From: Pseudomonas congelans | GTDB lineage: Bacteria > Pseudomonadota > Gammaproteobacteria > Pseudomonadales > Pseudomonadaceae | Assembly: GCF_900103225.1 (NCBI RefSeq) | Contig: NZ_FNJH01000004.1 | Span: 279,349 to 343,348 of the forward strand | DNA length: 64,000 nt | Direction of reading: 5' to 3' | In this document: positions 47,936 to 58,736 of the stretch, piece by piece | Layout: each line of letters begins with the position of its first letter | Numbering within the stretch: the first letter of the stretch is position 1 | Program-made: the position numbers and the translations under genes | The notes under the pieces: model-generated | What the model was told of the DNA's origin: nothing | What the model saw: the letters and a program-made list of their open reading frames with translations, nothing else | The model's database searches: none

Positions 47936-48463
47936 TCATGAGCGTTCTTTGAGGGCGATCGTGCGCGGCCTTTCCAGCCACGCCCCCTCTCCATCAGGAA
48001 CAATTTCGATGACATCAACCTGCGCATCGCCGATCGACACTACCCGGCCGTTGTTACGCCCCAGATAATCGCCAACCTTGACGCGATGAACACCTCCGGC
48101 ACCGCGCAGCAGGGCAAATGTGCCTGACTCGTTGCCAATCGTGCCGACCATCTCGAACGACTCGATATTGAAGCCTTCGAGGAACTGCCTGACCCGGTGT
48201 TCGTCCGGTGCCACCAGCCGTGAACCCTTCTGGCGGTTGAGCAGGTCGATCTTGACCGGCGGCTGAAAAGGACTGCGCAGCGTGGAGGCATTGTAGGTGA
48301 ACGCCTCATACGGCCGAAACTTGGGGAGCGGCTCGATGTTGCCACTCGGGCGGGCTCTGGCCTGATCCATGAATTCAGAAAGATCGGCAAAATCATTGTC
48401 ATTACCGCAACCGGCCAGCCCTGCCAGAACCACACTGACGCACAGCAATCGCGCCGCCCTCAT
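47936..48463 (-). CDS. pilP: Type IV pilus lipoprotein PilP
   Basis: This 175-residue lipoprotein has a signal peptide and lipobox LAGC (Cys19). Its C-terminal beta-sandwich domain (about 75-165) contacts the N0 domain of PilQ and links the secretin to the inner-membrane PilN/PilO complex. It overlaps pilO by four bases. Confidence 0.96.
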   Translation of the reverse strand: MRAARLLCVSVVLAGLAGCGNDNDFADLSEFMDQARARPSGNIEPLPKFRPYEAFTYNASTLRSPFQPPVKIDLLNRQKGSRLVAPDEHRVRQFLEGFNIESFEMVGTIGNESGTFALLRGAGGVHRVKVGDYLGRNNGRVVSIGDAQVDVIEIVPDGEGAWLERPRTIALKERS

Positions 48464-49083
48464 TTCTTCAGCCCTTCATCGTTGTAGCGGTAGGTCTTGG
48501 CCAGAATGCTCATGCGCAACTTGGTCGGCACCTTGGGATCGACCGGCTTGATCTCGAAATCATGCAACGTGACGATGCGCGGCAGGCTGGCCACGCCGCT
48601 GACGAAGGTCGCCAGATCGTGATAACTGCCGACCACGGTGATCTGTATCGGCAGCTCGATGTAGAACTGCTGGACCGCCTCGGGCAACAGCTTGATTTCC
48701 TCGAACTCGAGCCCGCTCCCCAGCCCGGTACGGGTGATGTCCTCAAGCAGGCCGGGCACTTCGGTGTCGCTGGGCAACTGCCGCAGCAGGGCACCGAAGG
48801 TGTTTTCCATTTCTTCCATCTGTTTCTTGTACGGCTCGAGGTTGGCCGCCTGGAAGGCCTTGTTGGAGAACTGCTCCTTGAGCGTCACCTCGCTGTTCTG
48901 CGCGCTTTCCAGCTGGGTTTCCAGGTCCTGGATAAAGAAGAAATAGCCCAGTGCGAAAATCAGTACCGCAACCAGTACCCCGGCAATGGCCTTGACCGCT
49001 GCTGGCCATGAGCCGAGGTTGTTCAGGTCCAGCTCGCTCAGATCGACCTTGCGCAGCCCTTCAAGCCATTCGGACATATTCAT
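48460..49083 (-). CDS. pilO: Type IV pilus alignment protein PilO
   Basis: This 207-residue bitopic protein has a membrane helix (VKAIAGVLVAVLIFALGYFF), a coiled-coil stretch (about 55-95) and a ferredoxin-like periplasmic domain. It dimerises with PilN to form the alignment complex of the pilus machine. Four-base overlaps occur with pilN and pilP. Confidence 0.96.
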   Translation of the reverse strand: MNMSEWLEGLRKVDLSELDLNNLGSWPAAVKAIAGVLVAVLIFALGYFFFIQDLETQLESAQNSEVTLKEQFSNKAFQAANLEPYKKQMEEMENTFGALLRQLPSDTEVPGLLEDITRTGLGSGLEFEEIKLLPEAVQQFYIELPIQITVVGSYHDLATFVSGVASLPRIVTLHDFEIKPVDPKVPTKLRMSILAKTYRYNDEGLKK

Positions 49084-49654
49084 GGCTTGGCTCCTGCGGC
49101 AGCGGCAACCGGTGGCTGGGTCTGGCGCACGGTCAGTTGAAAGACGTTGGCCTGATCCACAGCACCGGCCGTGGTGGCCTTGACCTCGGTAAGGCTTGGC
49201 GCTTCGAGCCAGTCAGAGGCTTCAAGATTGCGCATCAGGTCGGAAACCCGGTTGTTCGACTCGGCAGCACCATTGATCGCAATCAGCTTGTCGGTCATTT
49301 TGACCTGCGAGTAATAGACGCCGTCCGGCAGGGTGCGCGCCAGTTGATCGAAGACGCGCCCGGTGATCGGCCGGTTGCCCTGCAGGTCCTGAATGATCTT
49401 CATGCGCTCAAGCAGTTGCTTGCGACGGGCCTTGAGATCGCTGATTTCCTTGATGCGGATATCGAGCTGGGCAATCTGCGTCTGCAGAAACGCATTGCGC
49501 GCCATCTGATGCTCTATGGCGTTGCTGACGTAACGATCGATCAGAAACAGAATGCCGACTGACACCACCAGCACGCCGACCAGTGCGGTCAGGAAGCGTT
49601 TCTTTCGTTCTTCGCGAAGCTCTTCGCGCCACGGTAATAAGTTGATCCGTGCCA

Positions 49655-49655
<1 letters not shown>
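49080..49655 (-). CDS. pilN: Type IV pilus alignment protein PilN
   Basis: This 191-residue protein starts with the conserved MARINLLPWREELR, the cytoplasmic tail that binds PilM. It has a membrane helix (LTALVGVLVVSVGILFLI), a coiled coil (about 45-80) and a periplasmic domain. It overlaps pilM by one base. Confidence 0.97.
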
Positions 49656-50746
<1,091 letters not shown>

Positions 50747-50925
50747 TTACGGAGTTATTTCGGGCCAATGTCACGGTCGACAGCCTTGACAGTAGCGCAA
50801 ATCACGCTTGGGGACGAAAAATGCTTATAATGCCCAGCGTTTTTTTCATTTAATAAAGCTTCAAGGCATGTTCATTTGTAAATGCCTGCGCTTAACCCAT
50901 TATTTTTTCTGGAAATCCAAAAGCC
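50747..50925. promoter_or_regulatory. Divergent promoter region pilM/ponA
   Basis: A perfect -10 box TATAAT (50826-50831) faces ponA, about 95 bases before its start. Its -35 element is weak. A TTGACA at 50786-50791 has no matching -10 at normal spacing. No clear pilM promoter was found. Confidence 0.4.
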
Positions 50926-53370
50926 TTGATACGCCTGCTGAAGTTTTTCTGGTGGTCCCTCGTCGCGGTATTCTGCTCGCTGTTGCTTGGCCTGAGCGGC
51001 GCGTTTCTTTACCTGAGCCCGACCCTGCCCTCCGTTGACGCGCTGCGAAGCATTCAACTGCAAATCCCCCTGCGCGTGTTCACCAGCGACGGCAAGCTGA
51101 TTGCCGAGTTCGGTGAAATGCGTCGCACGCCGATTCGCTTCGCGGAAATCCCGCCCAATTTCATCAACGCACTGCTGTCTGCCGAAGACGACAACTTCGC
51201 CAACCACTATGGCGTCGACCCTGGCAGCCTGATGCGCGCCGCCACTCAGTTGGTCAAGAGCGGCCATATTCAGTCAGGCGGCAGTACCATCACCATGCAG
51301 GTCGCGAAAAACTTCTTCCTGACCAGCGAGCGCAGCTTTTCGCGCAAAACCACCGAGATTCTGTTGGCCTTGCAAATCGAGCGCCAACTCACCAAGGACG
51401 AGATTCTCGAGCTGTACGTAAACAAGATTTATCTGGGTAACCGCGCCTACGGAATCGAGGCGGCGGCGCAAGTCTACTACGGCAAATCGATTCGCGATGT
51501 AAGCCTTGCGCAAATGGCCATGATTGCCGGTCTGCCCAAGGCACCTTCACGTTTCAACCCACTGGCCAACCCGACCCGTGCCAAGGAACGTCGCGACTGG
51601 ATCCTCGGCCGTATGTATCGCCTGGGCAAGATCGACCAGACGGCTTATCAGGCAGCCCTGAACGAACCGCTCAACGCCAGCTATCACGTGCCGACGCCGG
51701 AAGTGAATGCGCCGTACATCGCTGAAATGGCACGCGCAGAAATGGTCGGCCGTTATGGCAGCGAGGCCTATACAGAAGGTTTCCGCGTCACCACGACGGT
51801 GCCGAGCGACCTTCAGGAACACGCCAACAAGTCCATCCAGCAGGGTTTGATCGATTACGATCAGCGCCACGGCTATCGTGGTCCGGAAAGCCGCTTCCCG
51901 GGCATGACCCGCGCCAACTGGGTACAGGAACTGACCAAACAGCGCACGATCAACGGCCTTGAGCCCGGCATCGTGACCCAGGTCGACAAGACCGGTCTGC
52001 GCGTTCTGACTCGCAACGGCGAGAAGGAAGAGACCGTCGACTGGGCCACCATGAAGTGGGCTCGCCCTTATCTGAATACCAACAGCCTGGGCGCCAATCC
52101 GAAGCAGCCAGGTGATGTTGCAAAGGTCGGCGACCTCGTTCGTCTGCTGCGCCAGGACGATGGCTCGCTGAAATTCAGTCAAATTCCCGTCGCGCAGAGC
52201 GCACTTGTCTCGCTTGATCCGCAGAACGGTGCCATCCGCGCGCTGGTCGGCGGCTTTGCGTTCGAGCAGAGCAACTACAACCGCGCCATGCAGGCCAAAC
52301 GTCAACCGGGCTCCAGCTTCAAGCCGTTCATCTACAGCGCCGCACTGGATAACGGTTACACCGCTTCGAGCCTGGTGAACGACGCGCCTATCGTGTTCGT
52401 CGATGAATACCTGGACAAGGTATGGCGTCCGAAAAATGACACCAACACATTCCTCGGGCCGATCCGCCTGCGCGAGGCGCTGTACAAGTCTCGTAACCTG
52501 GTATCGATCCGCCTGCTCCAGGCCCTCGGCATTGACAGCACCATCGATTACATCACCCGCTTCGGCTTCTCCAAGCAGGACTTGCCGCGCAACCTGTCGC
52601 TGGCACTGGGTACGGCGACACTGACCCCGATGGAAATCGCCACCGGCTGGGCGACCTTCGCCAACGGCGGTTACAAGGTCAGTCCTTATCTGATCCAGAC
52701 CATCGAGAACCGCGACGGCCAGACCCTGTTTGTCGCCAACCCGCCAAGCGTTCCGGCCAACGACGTCAACACCGCGCCCAACACGTCGACCTTTGCGGTA
52801 CATGACAGCCCGAGCGTCGTCACCGGCGCGCCAGGGGCACCCGCTCAGCCTCAGGCGCCCGCAGTGGCTGAGCGCGTGGTCGATGCGCGCACCACTTACA
52901 TTCTGAACAGCATGCTGCAGGACGTGATCAAGCGCGGCACCGGGCGTCGTGCACTGTCCATGAACAGACCGGACATCGCCGGCAAGACCGGTACCACCAA
53001 CGATTCCAAGGATGCCTGGTTCTCCGGGTATAACGCGGACTACGTGACGACGGTGTGGAGTGGTTTCGATCAGCCTGAAAGCCTTGGCCGTCACGAATTT
53101 GGTGGGACGGTCTCGCTGCCGATCTGGATGGACTACATGAGCGCCGCGCTCAAGGACAAACCGCCCCATCAGCAGGCCGAACCACCAGGCATTCTCAGCC
53201 TGCGCGTCGACCCGTTGAGTGGCCGCGCGGCTACGCCAAGCACGCCGAACGCATTCTTCGAGCTGTTCAAAAGCGAAGATACACCGCCAAGCGTCAACGA
53301 ACTGGGCGGCAGCAGCGCACCGGGCAGTCCGCTGCCAGCGGATGAGTCAGCGCCGATCGATCTGTTCTGA
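50926..53370 (+). CDS. ponA: Penicillin-binding protein 1A (bifunctional peptidoglycan synthase)
   Basis: This 814-residue class A PBP has a membrane anchor (FFWWSLVAVFCSLLLGLSG), a GT51 glycosyltransferase domain with Glu87 in SAEDDNF, an OB-like insert (about 310-420), and a transpeptidase domain with SSFK (Ser463 nucleophile), SRN (522-524) and KTGT (687-690). The start is TTG 50926, preceded by GGAA. Its place divergent from pilM is conserved in pseudomonads. Confidence 0.97.
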   Translation: MIRLLKFFWWSLVAVFCSLLLGLSGAFLYLSPTLPSVDALRSIQLQIPLRVFTSDGKLIAEFGEMRRTPIRFAEIPPNFINALLSAEDDNFANHYGVDPGSLMRAATQLVKSGHIQSGGSTITMQVAKNFFLTSERSFSRKTTEILLALQIERQLTKDEILELYVNKIYLGNRAYGIEAAAQVYYGKSIRDVSLAQMAMIAGLPKAPSRFNPLANPTRAKERRDWILGRMYRLGKIDQTAYQAALNEPLNASYHVPTPEVNAPYIAEMARAEMVGRYGSEAYTEGFRVTTTVPSDLQEHANKSIQQGLIDYDQRHGYRGPESRFPGMTRANWVQELTKQRTINGLEPGIVTQVDKTGLRVLTRNGEKEETVDWATMKWARPYLNTNSLGANPKQPGDVAKVGDLVRLLRQDDGSLKFSQIPVAQSALVSLDPQNGAIRALVGGFAFEQSNYNRAMQAKRQPGSSFKPFIYSAALDNGYTASSLVNDAPIVFVDEYLDKVWRPKNDTNTFLGPIRLREALYKSRNLVSIRLLQALGIDSTIDYITRFGFSKQDLPRNLSLALGTATLTPMEIATGWATFANGGYKVSPYLIQTIENRDGQTLFVANPPSVPANDVNTAPNTSTFAVHDSPSVVTGAPGAPAQPQAPAVAERVVDARTTYILNSMLQDVIKRGTGRRALSMNRPDIAGKTGTTNDSKDAWFSGYNADYVTTVWSGFDQPESLGRHEFGGTVSLPIWMDYMSAALKDKPPHQQAEPPGILSLRVDPLSGRAATPSTPNAFFELFKSEDTPPSVNELGGSSAPGSPLPADESAPIDLF

Positions 53371-53540
53371 CAGCACTGCGCAGGCTTGTGACGCGGAGCG
53401 TCACGAAAGGCATCCCCACGCTGGAGCGTGAGGAACGATAGTCATCAGTCAGATCACCATCGTGCCCATGCTCAGCGTGGGTATGCCGTTCTGGACGCTA
53501 CGCGTCCTACCCCGAGCAGGTTCAGCGTTATCCGTAGTCA
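53371..53540. repeat. Dispersed repeat units after ponA
   Basis: These 170 bases contain GTGACGCGGAGCGTCACGAA, then AGGCAT, a degenerate CCCACGCTGGAGCGTGAGG and, from about 53462, TGCCCATGCTCAGCGTGGG and CGTTCTGGACGCTACGCGTC. These are the same units as at 27951-27994 and 63895-64000. No gene is present. Confidence 0.65.
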
Positions 53541-53542
53541 TA

Positions 53543-53574
53543 AAAAAACCCCTGCATCGCTGCAGGGGTTTTTT
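53543..53574. terminator. Bidirectional terminator between ponA and maeB
   Basis: AAAAAACCCCTGCA (53543-53556) pairs with TGCAGGGGTTTTTT (53561-53574) around a four-base loop. The A and T tracts let it end both the plus-strand ponA and minus-strand maeB transcripts. Confidence 0.9.
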
Positions 53575-53587
53575 ATTGGGTCAGGGA

Positions 53588-54856
53588 TCAACCCTTGAAC
53601 ACGTCATCCACGCTGGTCAGCGGGTAGTGCTTCGGATACGGCAGGGTAGCAACGCCGCTTTCGATGGCAGCCTTGGCCACTGCATCGGCGATCAGGCCCA
53701 GCAGGCGGGTGTCCATTGGTTTCGGGATGATGTACTCACGGCCGAATTCCAGTTTGATGCCGCCGTAGGCGTCGCTGACTTCCTGTGGAACAGGTAGCTT
53801 GGCCAGTTCGCGCAGGGCGTTGGCCGCGGCGATTTTCATTTCTTCGTTGATACGCTTGGCGCGAACGTCCAGGGCCCCACGGAAGATGAACGGGAAGCCC
53901 AGCACGTTGTTGACCTGGTTCGGGTAGTCCGAGCGGCCGGTGGCCATGATCACATCGCTGCGGGTGGCGTGAGCCAGTTCCGGGGAGATTTCCGGATCAG
54001 GGTTCGAGCAGGCGAACACGATCGGGTCCTTGGCCATCAGCTTGAGGTTTTCAGCGCTCAGCAGGTTAGGACCGGACAGGCCGACGAATACGTCAGCGCC
54101 ATCCAGTGCGTCGGTCAGCGAGCGCTTCTCGGTAGCGTGAGCGAATGCCGCCTTGTACTGGTTCAGGTCGGTACGGCCGGAGTGGACAACGCCAGTACGG
54201 TCGACCATGAAGATGTTTTCGATCTTCGCGCCCATGCTCACCAGCAACTTCATGCACGAGATGGCCGCAGCGCCAGCGCCCAGGCAGACGATCTTCGCCG
54301 AATCGAGGGTCTTGCCGACGATTTCCAGTGCGTTGATCATGCCGGCCGCCGTCACGATAGCGGTGCCGTGCTGGTCATCGTGGAAAACCGGGATGTCGCA
54401 CTGTTCGATCAGTGCCTTCTCAATTTCAAAGCACTCAGGCGCCTTGATGTCTTCCAGGTTGATGCCACCGAAGGTGATGGAGATACGCTTGACGGTGTCG
54501 ATGAACGCTTGAGGACTTTCGGAATCGACTTCGATATCGAAAACGTCGATACCGGCGAAGCGCTTGAACAGAACCCCTTTACCTTCCATGACCGGCTTGG
54601 AAGCCAATGGACCCAGATCGCCGAGGCCGAGAATCGCGGTGCCATCGGAAATAACTGCTACCAGGTTGCCTTTGCCGGTGTACTTGTAAGCCAGCTCGGG
54701 GTCACGGGCAATTTCACGCACGGGTTCAGCAACGCCAGGGCTGTAGGCCAGAGCCAGGTCACGAGCGGTTGCGGTCGGCTTGGTGAGTTCGACGCTCAGC
54801 TTCCCCGGACGAGGATTGGCATGGTATTCGAGCGCGGCAGTTTTCAGATCTGACAT
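53588..54856 (-). CDS. maeB: Malic enzyme (oxaloacetate-decarboxylating)
   Basis: This 422-residue enzyme converts malate to pyruvate and CO2 with reduction of NAD(P). It has the malic N-terminal domain ([25 protein letters not shown]) and the NAD(P)-binding domain ([16 protein letters not shown]). It lacks the C-terminal phosphotransacetylase-like domain of enteric MaeB, as is normal for the short pseudomonad form. Cofactor preference (NADP expected) is by family, not proven here. Confidence 0.94.
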   Translation of the reverse strand: MSDLKTAALEYHANPRPGKLSVELTKPTATARDLALAYSPGVAEPVREIARDPELAYKYTGKGNLVAVISDGTAILGLGDLGPLASKPVMEGKGVLFKRFAGIDVFDIEVDSESPQAFIDTVKRISITFGGINLEDIKAPECFEIEKALIEQCDIPVFHDDQHGTAIVTAAGMINALEIVGKTLDSAKIVCLGAGAAAISCMKLLVSMGAKIENIFMVDRTGVVHSGRTDLNQYKAAFAHATEKRSLTDALDGADVFVGLSGPNLLSAENLKLMAKDPIVFACSNPDPEISPELAHATRSDVIMATGRSDYPNQVNNVLGFPFIFRGALDVRAKRINEEMKIAAANALRELAKLPVPQEVSDAYGGIKLEFGREYIIPKPMDTRLLGLIADAVAKAAIESGVATLPYPKHYPLTSVDDVFKG

Positions 54857-54900
54857 GTATTGGATTCCGCTTTTTTTACTGTGGGACAGACGGACCGCCG

Positions 54901-54929
54901 AGGATACGCAAGATGCATAGTCCTAACAA
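54901..54929 (-). promoter_or_regulatory. Promoter candidate for maeB
   Basis: On the minus strand TTGTTA (54929-54924) and TATCCT (54906-54901) are spaced by 17 bases, about 45 bases before the ATG. The rest of 54857-55041 holds no gene. Confidence 0.35.
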
Positions 54930-55041
54930 GACTGACCAGTCACTGCTGTCAATAGGCTCGGGCTTAGACTTTACGCTTAGAGGCCTGAAACGTGAACACT
55001 CGGTCACGCTCGTCAGATCACCGGTTTGAAGGCCGCTTCTA

Positions 55042-55212
55042 GGCTCTGTACGAAAAGTCGGCGAGCGAAGGTCAGGCGAGGCAAAAACAGGCGAGGAACG
55101 GCCGGGGTCGCGTTCGACTCTACGTGTTGTAAATGAGCATTCCGATTGGACTCGCATCCGAGCCTGTTTTTAACGAAGCATCACCGAGCGCAGCCACTTT
55201 TCGTACAGAGCC
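55042..55212. mobile_element. MITE-like element with 17-base perfect inverted repeats and TA duplication
   Basis: The ends GGCTCTGTACGAAAAGT (55042-55058) and ACTTTTCGTACAGAGCC (55196-55212) are perfect inverted repeats, and both are flanked by TA. The 171-base interior has no transposase frame. Size, ends and TA duplication fit a non-autonomous derivative of an insertion sequence that duplicates TA, for example of the IS630/Tc1 or an IS5-subgroup type; the parent is not identified. The right end abuts the nuclease gene and its last base is part of that gene's stop codon. Confidence 0.75.
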
Positions 55213-56015
55213 TAACGGCGTGAAAGGTCCAGCATTGCGGGATGGGTCAATGGCAGCAGCCAGCGGGACTGCCCCGCTTTCAGACCTCCGCGCCGGGAGC
55301 GATCGACTACCCAGCCACGCGCTTCGACCTGCTGCCCTTCGAGGCGCTGGAGCAGCGCCGTATCGAATGCACTCAGGTGGGCAGGCGCGATACGCAGGAC
55401 CAGCGAGCCCTGCAACTCGATCCAGATGCCGCCGCGATTGCGCTGCACACGCCTGACCTGACCGGACACAATCGCGAACCCGCTTTTGCTCAGCCGGGTC
55501 GAGGACTGTACCGGCGAATTGCGCCACACACCCAGCCGCGCCTGACGTGCCTGACGCTCCGCGCCCTGCTGGCAAGCGACCAGCTTGACATTGGGCGCAA
55601 CCGCTACCAGATAGCCCAGCCCTTCGCTGAGCAACTGCGCCTCGAGGTTTGCGCCTTTGCGGTCATAGACGTTGGCCAGCGTGCGGCCGTAATGATCCTT
55701 GCCCTGCTGACCGACACGCAGGCGAACCTTGCCACCGCTTTCATTGACCAGCGCCTGCAAGCGCTTTTTGGCAGCCTCGGCAAAGGGTTCGGCAGACCGG
55801 CCTTTATTGCCGGTTTCAGGCGTATTGAGCCCGATCATGCGCACACTGCGGCCATCGGCCAGCCTCAAGGTGTCGCCGTCGACCACACGCTGCACCTGGG
55901 CGACCGGCAATGAGGCAGGTGCCGGGCAGAAGGCCTGCGCGCCGGACACCCAAATCGCGGGCATAAAAAAGACGCCCACAAGGAGCGCCTTTTCAAGCAG
56001 CCTGGAGATGCCCAT
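55212..56015 (-). CDS. Secreted thermonuclease-family nuclease
   Basis: This 267-residue protein has an N-terminal signal sequence (LLEKALLVGVFFMPAIWVSG, then AQA) and a staphylococcal-nuclease domain (about 40-170) with VVDGDTLRL, RMIGLNTPE and DHYGRTLA, which supply the calcium and catalytic Asp/Arg/Glu positions. About 90 C-terminal residues follow. ATG 56015 is preferred; an in-frame opening at 56099 lies inside rpmE. The stop TAG is made of the TA next to the MITE and the first base of its repeat, so the original C-terminus may have been altered. Confidence 0.9.
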   Translation of the reverse strand: MGISRLLEKALLVGVFFMPAIWVSGAQAFCPAPASLPVAQVQRVVDGDTLRLADGRSVRMIGLNTPETGNKGRSAEPFAEAAKKRLQALVNESGGKVRLRVGQQGKDHYGRTLANVYDRKGANLEAQLLSEGLGYLVAVAPNVKLVACQQGAERQARQARLGVWRNSPVQSSTRLSKSGFAIVSGQVRRVQRNRGGIWIELQGSLVLRIAPAHLSAFDTALLQRLEGQQVEARGWVVDRSRRGGLKAGQSRWLLPLTHPAMLDLSRR

Positions 56016-56028
56016 AAGGCAGCCAGTC

Positions 56029-56250
56029 TTACTTCGCTTTGGTAGCGCCGAACGCACCGAAACGGGATTTGAACTTGTCGACACGGCCGCCAACGTCAAG
56101 CGTCTTCTGCTTGCCGGTGTAGAACGGGTGGCACTCGTTGCACACGTCCAGGCTCAGAGGAGCGGCCAGGGTGGAACGGGTCTTGATGACATTGCCGCAG
56201 CTGCAGGTAGCGTCAATGGCTTCGTAAACTGGATGGATATCAGCTTTCAT
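56029..56250 (-). CDS. rpmE: 50S ribosomal protein L31 (zinc-binding type)
   Basis: This 73-residue L31 keeps the four zinc cysteines (Cys16, Cys18, Cys37, Cys40; motifs CSCG and CNEC), so it is the C+ form that serves as a zinc reserve. The ATG follows a GAGGAAG ribosome site. The nuclease gene starts 13 bases after it and may be co-transcribed. Confidence 0.97.
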   Translation of the reverse strand: MKADIHPVYEAIDATCSCGNVIKTRSTLAAPLSLDVCNECHPFYTGKQKTLDVGGRVDKFKSRFGAFGATKAK

Positions 56251-56320
56251 CGGTACTTCCTCGGTCTAACGCGCCGCCACTCAACACTATTGTTGAATAC
56301 CGCACGGAAATAGGCTGCGG

Positions 56321-56348
56321 ATAGTACCAGACAATCGCAACGACGCAA
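56321..56348 (-). promoter_or_regulatory. Promoter candidate for rpmE
   Basis: On the minus strand TTGCGT (56348-56343) and TACTAT (56326-56321) are spaced by 16 bases, about 70 bases before the rpmE ATG. Confidence 0.4.
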
Positions 56349-56419
56349 GCGAACCTTCACACCGGTCGTCTGCTAAGATCGCGCCTCCGTCATCACTTAT
56401 CACCACAGGGAAACACCGC

Positions 56420-58639
56420 GTGCCCGACGCCATCCTGCGCCTTGCCCTGCCCTCACCGCTTCGCCGCCTGTTCGACTACCGCGCCCCTGCGGGCGTGACG
56501 CGCAGCGCCTTGCAGCCGGGCATGCGTCTGCGAGTGCCGTTCGGACGTCGGGAAATGATCGGCATTCTGGTGGAAGTGGTCGATCACAGCGAAGTGCCCG
56601 CCGACAAGCTCAAGCCGGCTATCGCCCTGCTCGACAGCGAAGCGCCGCTGCCAGCCGCGCTGTTCAAGCTGTGCCTGTGGACATCGCAGTACTACCAGCA
56701 CAGCCTCGGGGACACACTGAGCTGGGCCCTGCCGGTGCTGCTGCGTCAGGGCGAACTGGCCGAAAGTCGCCAGGAACGCTTCTGGCACGTAGCCCCGGGC
56801 GCCAGCGTCGATGATCCGCGCATCGCCCGCGCGCCCAAGCAGCGCGAAGCCCTGACCACCCTTGCCCAACACCCGCACGGGGTGGCGCATCAACTGCTCA
56901 GCAAGCTGATGCTGAACAAGGACAGTCTCAACCTGTTGCTGGCCAAGGAGCTGGTGTACGTCGAGGTCCGCAGCCATGCGCCCAGCGCACGCCATGAACA
57001 CTGGCTGGCCCAGCCTGAATTGCCGCTCAACACCGAACAACGCGCCGCTTACGAAGCGATCCGCGCCGGGTTCGACAGCTTTCATGCGTTTCTGCTGGCC
57101 GGCGTGACGGGCAGCGGCAAGACCGAAGTCTATCTGCAACTGATCCGTGAAACCCTCGAAGCCGGCAAGCAGGCGCTGGTACTGATCCCGGAAATCAACC
57201 TCGGCCCGCAGACCTTGGCGCGCTTCGAGCAACGCTTCAATGCGCGCATTGCGCTGGTCCACTCGGCGGTCAACGACCGCGAACGGCTGGATGCCTGGCT
57301 GGCGGCTCGCGATGGCGAGGCGGACATCATCATCGGCACGCGTTCGGCGCTGTTCACGCCGATGAAAAACCCCGGCCTGATCATCATCGACGAAGAACAC
57401 GACGGCTCCTATAAACAGCAGGAAGGTCTGCGCTATCACGCCCGCGATCTGGCGCTGGTGCGGGCGCGCCAGGAAAACATTCCGATTGTCCTGGGCTCGG
57501 CCACCCCATCCCTGGAAAGCCTGCACAATGCTTACACCGGCCGCTACGGCCTGCTGCGCCTGAATCAGCGAGCGGGCGGCGCACAGCAGCCGCGCTTCAT
57601 GCGCCTGGACGTCAAGAGCCGACCGCTGGACAGCGGCATCTCCGGCCCCATGCAGCAGGCCATCGGCCAGACACTCGCGGCAGGCCAGCAGGTCTTGGTA
57701 TTTCTCAACCGGCGCGGCTTTGCGCCAACCCTGCTGTGCCACGACTGCGGCTGGATGTCCGGCTGCCAGCGCTGCGATGCACGCATGACCGTGCACCAGC
57801 GCTCGGGCGAGCTGCGCTGCCATCACTGCGGGTATGTCGAGCGTGTACCGCGTCAGTGCCCGTCGTGCGGCAAGGTGGATTTGCGCCCGGTAGGCGCGGG
57901 CACCGAGCGCGCCGAAGAGCGCCTGGCGATTCTGTTTCCGGACTATCCCGTGCTGCGCGTCGACCGCGACAGCACGTCGCGCAAGGACGCCATGAACCAG
58001 CTGTTCACGACGATCCAGCGCGGCCAGCCGTGCATTCTGGTCGGCACGCAAATGCTCGCCAAAGGGCATCACTTTCCCCGGGTCACGCTGGTATCGATTC
58101 TGGACGCCGACGGCGGGCTGTTTTCCGGCGACTTCCGCGCCAGCGAGCGCATGGCACAACTGATCGTGCAGGTGGCAGGCCGTGCCGGGCGCGCCGAAGA
58201 GCCTGGCAAGGTGATCATCCAGACCCACTTGGCCGACCATCCACTGCTGATCCAGCTGACCGAGCAGGGTTATTTCGCCTTTGCCGAACAGGCCTTGAGC
58301 GAGCGCCGTTCCGCGGGTCTGCCACCGTTTTCACACCTCGCACTGCTGCGCGCTGAAGCACACAAACCGGGACAGGCCGAGGCCTTTCTCGATCAGGCCT
58401 GCAGCGATGCGGAGCAACTGGTTACGCAAATGGCGCTGGGCGGCATCGAGCTGCTGGGCCCGGTTCCGGCGCCGATGGAACGCCGCGCAGGGCGTTATCG
58501 TGCGCAACTGCTGGTGCAGTCCAGCGCACGCGCGCCCTTGCATAAATTGCTTGCCACCTGGCTGCTCGCGCTGGAGCAAATGCCCAGCGGTCGACAGGTC
58601 AGATGGTCGCTGGATGTGGATCCTGTGGATCTTTATTAA
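56420..58639 (+). CDS. priA: Primosomal protein N' (replication restart helicase PriA)
   Basis: This 739-residue superfamily 2 helicase restarts stalled replication forks. It has an N-terminal DNA-binding domain, Walker A GVTGSGKTE (228-236), Walker B IIIDEEHDGSYKQ, and the zinc-binding insert with paired cysteines (CHDCGWMSGCQRC, then CHHCG and CPSCG). It starts with GTG 56420. It is divergent from rpmE. Confidence 0.97.
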   Translation: MPDAILRLALPSPLRRLFDYRAPAGVTRSALQPGMRLRVPFGRREMIGILVEVVDHSEVPADKLKPAIALLDSEAPLPAALFKLCLWTSQYYQHSLGDTLSWALPVLLRQGELAESRQERFWHVAPGASVDDPRIARAPKQREALTTLAQHPHGVAHQLLSKLMLNKDSLNLLLAKELVYVEVRSHAPSARHEHWLAQPELPLNTEQRAAYEAIRAGFDSFHAFLLAGVTGSGKTEVYLQLIRETLEAGKQALVLIPEINLGPQTLARFEQRFNARIALVHSAVNDRERLDAWLAARDGEADIIIGTRSALFTPMKNPGLIIIDEEHDGSYKQQEGLRYHARDLALVRARQENIPIVLGSATPSLESLHNAYTGRYGLLRLNQRAGGAQQPRFMRLDVKSRPLDSGISGPMQQAIGQTLAAGQQVLVFLNRRGFAPTLLCHDCGWMSGCQRCDARMTVHQRSGELRCHHCGYVERVPRQCPSCGKVDLRPVGAGTERAEERLAILFPDYPVLRVDRDSTSRKDAMNQLFTTIQRGQPCILVGTQMLAKGHHFPRVTLVSILDADGGLFSGDFRASERMAQLIVQVAGRAGRAEEPGKVIIQTHLADHPLLIQLTEQGYFAFAEQALSERRSAGLPPFSHLALLRAEAHKPGQAEAFLDQACSDAEQLVTQMALGGIELLGPVPAPMERRAGRYRAQLLVQSSARAPLHKLLATWLLALEQMPSGRQVRWSLDVDPVDLY

Positions 58640-58648
58640 GTCACGCCG

Positions 58649-58677
58649 TTGGCAAGCAGGCTTGAGCAACGGATAAT
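58649..58677 (+). promoter_or_regulatory. Promoter candidate for argS
   Basis: TTGGCA (58649-58654) and GATAAT (58672-58677) are separated by exactly 17 bases, just after the priA stop and 60 bases before the argS ATG. Confidence 0.5.
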
Positions 58678-58736
58678 GCGGAGTTTTTCCACCCGCGCAT
58701 CGAAGCGCCACCGCGCTTGCGGTCGAAGAGAGCACC

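Noticed and set aside
51547..53169. Open frame of 540 codons antisense to ponA
   Set aside because: Shadow of PBP1A, whose sense frame carries SSFK, SRN and KTGT motifs.
54857..55211. Small gene on the minus strand upstream of maeB
   Set aside because: Frames here are made of MITE sequence and promoter DNA; none has a ribosome site or family likeness.
56453..58240. Open frame of 595 codons antisense to priA
   Set aside because: Shadow of priA, with a low-complexity composition typical of antisense frames in GC-rich genes.
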